In this document: in pieces, positions 29,889 through 33,767 of the stretch
How the letters are laid out: the number at the start of each line of letters is the position of its first letter
How positions within the stretch are numbered: the stretch's first letter is position 1
NCBI GenBank assembly: GCA_004376465.1
Contig: SOJU01000188.1
Coordinates: 1-33,767 of the forward strand
DNA: 33,767 bases
Reading direction: 5' to 3'
Source: Anaerolineales bacterium
Lineage (GTDB): Bacteria > Chloroflexota > Anaerolineae > Anaerolineales > E44-bin32
Made by a program: the position numbers and the translations under genes
Notes under the pieces: generated by a model
What the model was told of the DNA's origin: nothing
Database searches by the model: none
What the model saw: the letters and a program-made list of their open reading frames with translations, nothing else

Positions 29889-31019
29889 ATGCCTCCATTA
29901 CCGATCACCCAGTTTGAACCGCATATGCCTAAGCTCATAACGCTGATCGAGAACCTTGTCCAAATCGAATCTCCAACAACCTCGAAATCGTCTGTCGACG
30001 AACTCGGGCGCTTTGCTGCCGCCGAGATGGAAGCGCGCGGCGCCCAGGTTCGCATCGAGCCCCAAACGAATGCAGGCGATCATCAGATTGGCACCTGGGG
30101 CGAGGGTCGAGGAGGATTGCTGCTCATGGTGCACCTCGACACGGTCCACCCTCTCGGCACTCTGGAGAACATGCCCTTCACGAAACATGAAAACCATCTT
30201 TTCGGACCGGGCGTGCTGGACATGAAAGCCAGCATTGCGATGGCGCTCACCGCGATCGAGGTACTGAGTCAGAATGAAAAATTAAGACAGGACAAGCTGA
30301 CCTTACTGTGCACCTCTGATGAAGAAACTGGAAGCCGCACGTCACGAACGCTCATCGAACAGATGGCGCAAGATCATGAACTCGTCCTCTGTCTCGAACC
30401 AGCCCTGCCAGATGGCGGCCTGAAAACCTGGAGGAAAGGTACGCTCGCTTTCAGGGTTGAGGCAATAGGCAAGGCCGCGCACGCAGGCAGCAACATCAAG
30501 GATGGAGTAAACGCCATCCTCGAGATGGCTCATCAAATTCCTGGAATCGCCGGGTTTGCCGATGAAAAAACCGAGACCACGATTAATGTCGGCGTGATTG
30601 AAGGCGGCACTCGCTCAAACGTCGTCCCCGATCTCTGCTGGTTGCGAGTCGATGGGCGCGCCAAGACAAAAGACGAGGGAGATCGGGTCTTGGCCTCAAT
30701 GCTCGCCCTCGAACCTATCCTCGAGGGCGCGGAAATCAGGGTGAAGGGCGGCTGGAACCGGCAGCCCATGGAACGCAACGAACTGATGATAAAGACGTTC
30801 CAACGCGCACAAAGCATCGCCCGCGACCTGGGACTCTCGGTCTCAGAGGGGGGCACCGGAGGGGGTTCTGACGCTAATTTCGTCGCCGCACTGGGGGTTC
30901 CCGTACTGGATGGTTTCGGCGCGATCGGAACCGGCGCCCACACCCAACACGAACAAATTGAGACGGAAAGTTTAGCAGAACGGACCGCGTTGATCGCCGC
31001 CCTGATCAGCGAATGGTAG
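29889..31019 (+). CDS. M20-family metallopeptidase (glutamate carboxypeptidase-like)
   Basis: 376 residues. Metal and catalytic residues of the M20 family are visible: H82 in MVHLDTV with D84, D111 in GPGVLDMKAS, catalytic Glu145 with E146 in SDEETGS, E170 in CLEPALPDG, and a final His in GTGAHTQHEQIE. A dimerisation domain (about 185-300) contains GKAAHAGSN and GGTRSNVVPDLCWLRVD. Architecture matches CPG2-type carboxypeptidases that remove C-terminal Glu or act on acyl-amino acids. No signal peptide, so cytoplasmic. AAAGGA about 6 nt before ATG 29889 is the ribosome-binding site. It is 35 nt after the lipoprotein gene on the same strand. Its 3' end overlaps the convergent metalloprotease-like gene by 14 nt. 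Confidence 0.9.
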   Translation: MPPLPITQFEPHMPKLITLIENLVQIESPTTSKSSVDELGRFAAAEMEARGAQVRIEPQTNAGDHQIGTWGEGRGGLLLMVHLDTVHPLGTLENMPFTKHENHLFGPGVLDMKASIAMALTAIEVLSQNEKLRQDKLTLLCTSDEETGSRTSRTLIEQMAQDHELVLCLEPALPDGGLKTWRKGTLAFRVEAIGKAAHAGSNIKDGVNAILEMAHQIPGIAGFADEKTETTINVGVIEGGTRSNVVPDLCWLRVDGRAKTKDEGDRVLASMLALEPILEGAEIRVKGGWNRQPMERNELMIKTFQRAQSIARDLGLSVSEGGTGGGSDANFVAALGVPVLDGFGAIGTGAHTQHEQIETESLAERTALIAALISEW

Positions 31020-32283
31020 TCAATCCTTCAAGCACAGCCAATAAGTCGGCGTAGTCGTTCATCCACGCCATCGTGCGCAGGAAGTCCGCGGGCGAAGGGG
31101 AATGTTCCCAGAGGGCACGGACAGCCTCACCCACAGGGTCATCCCCTGCGGCCCCGCCGGGTTCGTCGGCGTAGGCTCCATGGAACGCGAAGTAAGCCTG
31201 ATTCAGGCGTCGGATGCGATATCCATGCTCCCAGAAGAACTCCCTTCTGGCATCCATATAGCGCTCGGCAGTTTCAACCTCTCCCGCTTCTAAGAATGCG
31301 TCGGTCTGGACACGTGTCTCATGCATTTCCTTCCTAAAATCAAAAGCTGGAGGCTCCGTCTTACTCTCGCTTGAGGTAGGGGCTATCTCATCCGGCAGCA
31401 TTGCAGGATAGGTTCGTCGGATTACCTCCCACCCGATCGCCTTACCCATCAACGATGCAGTGGTCTCGTTCATGGTTCGAAGCTCTTCGTTCGCAAAATA
31501 ATTCATGCCCAGCGGGCGCAAGGTCAGGTAATTGTGAATCCACTCGTGAGCGATCACTTCAACGATCCATGTCAGATTGGTTGACTCCTGCACCATGGTT
31601 GGATAGGTTCCCATTCCGCCGATGGGCACGACAAGCGCTGAGACGTCCAGGCTCTCTTCGATACCTCCCTCGAGATTCACTTTCCGTTCAAGCGTCATAT
31701 CCACATCGAGGGTGATATTCGCGATCTGGCGAATGACCTCGCGCGGTGAGACGATGAGTGCATTTGGAAGCGGGTCGAAGGTGAACACAACCGGCGGGAA
31801 AGGCGCGCCCCCTAATTCCAATCCCATATCCGCAATCACAATCGACAGCTGCTCCTGAAGGATGCTTTCAGCGGGTGGTCCAAGCTGGTTCACCTGGTTG
31901 CGGATGTTCTCCAGGTTGTCCAAACTCTCCTGGAGGGCAGAACTGGCTTGATCTACATTCGGATCTCCCAGCACTTCCTGTACTTCCCGCTCGGTCTGCT
32001 GTGCGCTTCGCACCAGCTCAAGATAATCAATGACCAATTGCGCGCGCTCGTCCTCACCCGCATATGCTGCCGGGTGAAGACTGAGTTGACTGAGCTTCTT
32101 TAAAGAAGATTCTAAAGTCCAACCAACATAATTAAACTCCACCGACCGGGTGAAGAGCCGGGTCCGATCCACAATATCGCGAACGTTCAGACTACTTCCG
32201 CCCAGAAGCAGAGTTACTGTAAAAAGAAGTGCACAGCGCTTAATAATGCGCCAGAACATTGTGAAATCAACCGCTGAACGCAT
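31006..32283 (-). CDS. HExxH metalloprotease-like membrane-anchored protein
   Basis: 425 residues, family not recognised. One N-terminal membrane helix or signal anchor (about 12-30), then a helical region (about 50-150) with coiled-coil character (SALQESLDNLENIRNQVNQL). H246-E-W-I-H250 in VEVIAHEWIHNYL is a zinc-protease motif, and 22 residues later NETTA places E273 as the third ligand, the gluzincin pattern. The C-terminus is helical. An extracytoplasmic zinc peptidase is the natural reading. M9 (32259) is an alternative start. It overlaps the M20 gene tail-to-tail by 14 nt. Its promoter would share the 97-nt gap with the epimerase gene, which is divergent. Confidence 0.7.
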   Translation of the reverse strand: MRSAVDFTMFWRIIKRCALLFTVTLLLGGSSLNVRDIVDRTRLFTRSVEFNYVGWTLESSLKKLSQLSLHPAAYAGEDERAQLVIDYLELVRSAQQTEREVQEVLGDPNVDQASSALQESLDNLENIRNQVNQLGPPAESILQEQLSIVIADMGLELGGAPFPPVVFTFDPLPNALIVSPREVIRQIANITLDVDMTLERKVNLEGGIEESLDVSALVVPIGGMGTYPTMVQESTNLTWIVEVIAHEWIHNYLTLRPLGMNYFANEELRTMNETTASLMGKAIGWEVIRRTYPAMLPDEIAPTSSESKTEPPAFDFRKEMHETRVQTDAFLEAGEVETAERYMDARREFFWEHGYRIRRLNQAYFAFHGAYADEPGGAAGDDPVGEAVRALWEHSPSPADFLRTMAWMNDYADLLAVLEGLTTIR

Positions 32284-32325
32284 AGCGGCATGATACCAAG
32301 CGAGAAAATGGTGTCAACATCGGTA

Positions 32326-32334
32326 TGTTATAAT
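32326..32334 (+). promoter_or_regulatory. Extended -10 promoter of the epimerase gene
   Basis: TG (32326-32327), T, then a perfect TATAAT (32329-32334). No -35 box at the right distance. Predicted start near 32341, about 40 nt before ATG 32381. Confidence 0.65.
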
Positions 32335-32380
32335 CTCGTTCCCTCCAGATCGGTTAAAACGGTCAGGAGCCCATAAACCG

Positions 32381-33322
32381 ATGAATTTCCTCGTAACCGG
32401 CGCCGCCGGATTCCTTGGCTCTGCACTTGCCAACCGATTAGCCCGCGAAGGGCACCAAGTTCGTGGCTATGATGACCTCTCAGCTGGGGACCCATCGCGG
32501 CTCTCGGCAGATGTGCTCTTCACTCGCGGAGATGTGACGGATCGCCCCAAACTCTGGACTCTTTTGCAGGAGATTGATTGTGTTTACCATCTGGCCGCGA
32601 AAGTATCCGTCCCGGAATCGATCCTTTACCCGCGCGAGTACAACATCATCAACGTCGGCGGAACCGTCAGCGTCATGGAGGCGATGCGCGACGTCGGTGT
32701 CCGCAGGGTAATATTGATCTCCTCCGGCGCGATTTACGGCGATCAAGGTCAACAACCCCTAGTCGAGGATGCACCCCCGAATCCAGGATCCCCCTATGCT
32801 GTGTCAAAATTAGCCGCCGAGCATTACGTTCATACGATCGGTGCACTCTGGGGAATAGACACCGTCGCCCTGCGCGTGTTCAACGCCTACGGCCCTGGTC
32901 AGCCGCTCGCCGCAGCCCACCCGCCGGTCGTGCCGCATTTCTTGCGCCAGGTTTCCCATGGGGGATCAATGATCATTCACGGGAAGGGTGAACAGACGCG
33001 TGATTTCGTCTATCTGGACGATGTCGTTGCGGCTATGGTCGCCGCCGCTTCCGCGCCTACGATTAACCGCTCCGTAATCAACATCGGCAGTGGAACCGAG
33101 ACGAGTATTCAATCCCTCGGTCAATCCGTCCTTGAAGCCGCTGAGAAAAAGTCGGAGTGGATTTACAAGGAAGACCAGGATGCTGGCCCATCACGCATGT
33201 GCGCCGACATCCGTCTTGCCAAAGAGAAACTTGGCTATAAGCCGCGCTTCAGCCTGCAGGAAGGGCTCGAGCGTATGATCAGCAAGGACCCGCGGTTCCA
33301 CCCCGATTCACCCTCTAGGTGA
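32381..33322 (+). CDS. NAD-dependent sugar-nucleotide epimerase/dehydratase (GalE/Gmd-type SDR)
   Basis: 313 residues, extended short-chain dehydrogenase fold. The NAD-binding motif is GAAGFLGS (7-14), D31/D32 follow the second strand, and the catalytic set is S114/S115 (ISSGAIYGD), Y139 and K143 (SPYAVSKLAAEHY). The C-terminal substrate domain contains RVFNAYGPGQ and RDFVYLDDV, typical for UDP-glucose 4-epimerase-like enzymes. It would interconvert nucleotide sugars for surface polysaccharides. Exact substrate is unknown. The downstream hairpin at 33349-33378 may be its terminator. Confidence 0.9.
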   Translation: MNFLVTGAAGFLGSALANRLAREGHQVRGYDDLSAGDPSRLSADVLFTRGDVTDRPKLWTLLQEIDCVYHLAAKVSVPESILYPREYNIINVGGTVSVMEAMRDVGVRRVILISSGAIYGDQGQQPLVEDAPPNPGSPYAVSKLAAEHYVHTIGALWGIDTVALRVFNAYGPGQPLAAAHPPVVPHFLRQVSHGGSMIIHGKGEQTRDFVYLDDVVAAMVAAASAPTINRSVINIGSGTETSIQSLGQSVLEAAEKKSEWIYKEDQDAGPSRMCADIRLAKEKLGYKPRFSLQEGLERMISKDPRFHPDSPSR

Positions 33323-33348
33323 ACTTCCTGCCGATTTGACCGCTTACT

Positions 33349-33378
33349 CCAAGATCGAATTTCGGGTATTGATCTTGG
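33349..33378 (+). terminator. Possible terminator after the epimerase gene
   Basis: CCAAGATC (33349-33356) and GATCTTGG (33371-33378) form a perfect 8-bp stem with a 14-nt loop, extendable past one bulge by CTC/GAG. A strong U-run is missing. Confidence 0.5.
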
Positions 33379-33442
33379 GAGTTGATTAAGGTACCTATCC
33401 GTACTACCAAACTGCCGCCGGGATTCTTTTTACCGGATTTCA

Positions 33443-33767
33443 ATGATGACCTCCAATTCTGTGATCGCACGGAGCTTCTTCGATCGTCCTACATTGATCG
33501 TGGCTCGCGAGTTGCTCGGACAGCGCTTCGTCAAACTCGAGGGCGATCAGCGCATTGCTGGTTTGATTACCGAAACCGAGGCCTACATCAGCACCGAGGA
33601 CGACGGGTGCCACGCCCGCTCAGGTCGCACAAACCGCAATCACTCGATGTGGGGTCCGCCAGGTCATGCCTATGTCTACTTCACCTACGGCATGCATTGG
33701 ATGTTGAACTTCGTTACCGAGAGAGATGGTTTCCCAGCTGCAGTACTTCTGCGAGGCGTGAAACCGG
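33443..33767 (+). CDS. DNA-3-methyladenine glycosylase (AAG/MPG family), 3' end cut by window edge
   Basis: At least 108 residues, open at the window end. ARSFFDRPTLIVARELLGQRFV, then ITETEAYISTEDDGCHARSGRTNRNHSMWGPPGHAYVYFTYGMHWMLNFV match the AAG/MPG family almost block for block. The Glu in TETEAY is the catalytic base of the family and the YVYFTYGMHWMLN segment forms the DNA-intercalation region. The enzyme flips out and excises alkylated purines during base-excision repair. Two ATG codons (33443, 33446) are adjacent; either could be used. It is 120 nt downstream of the epimerase, probably a separate unit. Family length is about 190-210 residues, so roughly half the gene is missing. Confidence 0.9.
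   Translation, partial: MMTSNSVIARSFFDRPTLIVARELLGQRFVKLEGDQRIAGLITETEAYISTEDDGCHARSGRTNRNHSMWGPPGHAYVYFTYGMHWMLNFVTERDGFPAAVLLRGVKP

Noticed and set aside
31006-31019. 14-nt tail-to-tail overlap of the M20 and metalloprotease genes as a regulatory antisense device
   Set aside because: Short convergent overlaps are common and nothing else here suggests regulation.

Overview
The window (33.8 kb, roughly 50-55% GC by eye) looks like a chromosomal stretch from a bacterium of the phylum Chloroflexota, most likely class Anaerolineae. This rests on gene content: an EF-G2-type elongation factor, a penicillin-binding protein with a Pro/Thr-rich tail, an AMMECR1 protein, DUF6485- and DUF6504-like proteins, PlsY, and MGH1/GH63-like and GT87-like enzymes. 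I cannot run a search, so the placement is inference. I see no phage, transposase, CRISPR array or rRNA. The window opens inside a minus-strand tRNA-Ala(CGC) gene and ends inside a DNA-3-methyladenine glycosylase gene; neither edge feature is a complete ORF.

Layout. 1-2000: tRNA-Ala, then metF (methylenetetrahydrofolate reductase), a small Cys-rich DUF6485-like protein and an ACT-domain protein. 2100-5260: an MFS transporter, a SAM methyltransferase and, convergent to them, an AT-rich GT87-like membrane protein. 5259-5847 is the only long gene-free stretch; it holds a strong terminator hairpin, a TetR-type palindrome and another hairpin. 5848-7637: an unrecognised polytopic membrane protein divergent from a Crp/Fnr regulator. 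7784-11461: a tightly packed operon of an M24 peptidase, two tandem paralogous esterases and a PAP2 phosphatase. 11674-14593: minus-strand EF-G2, a small membrane protein and a DUF6504-like protein.

14839-16816 holds the most striking gene. It encodes a membrane-anchored thioredoxin-fold protein whose redox motif is interrupted by an in-frame TGA exactly where the first cysteine of CxxC should be, giving U-L-A-C. A 6-bp hairpin with a GUG loop begins 21 nt after the TGA and matches the general bacterial SECIS layout. I read this as a selenoprotein of UxxC type, translationally coupled to a methyltransferase and an alkaline-phosphatase/phosphomutase-superfamily enzyme.

16965-21942: AMMECR1, a GNAT acetyltransferase, a flavodoxin, an 831-residue glycoside-hydrolase-like protein (minus) and a MaoC dehydratase. 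22037-25273: a bifunctional class A PBP whose promoter implies a leaderless mRNA, followed by a 28-bp perfect palindrome and a terminator. 25463-28342 (minus): plsY and a 740-residue protein resembling a zinc-containing DNA methylase with a degraded catalytic motif. 28567-33322: a lipoprotein, an M20 metallopeptidase, an HExxH metalloprotease-like protein (minus) and an NAD-dependent sugar epimerase.

A shared regulatory trait stands out. At least eight plus-strand upstream regions carry an extended -10 element (TGN plus a TATAAT-like hexamer), usually without a recognisable -35 box. In two cases (PBP and the lipoprotein region) the predicted transcript would start at or next to an ATG.
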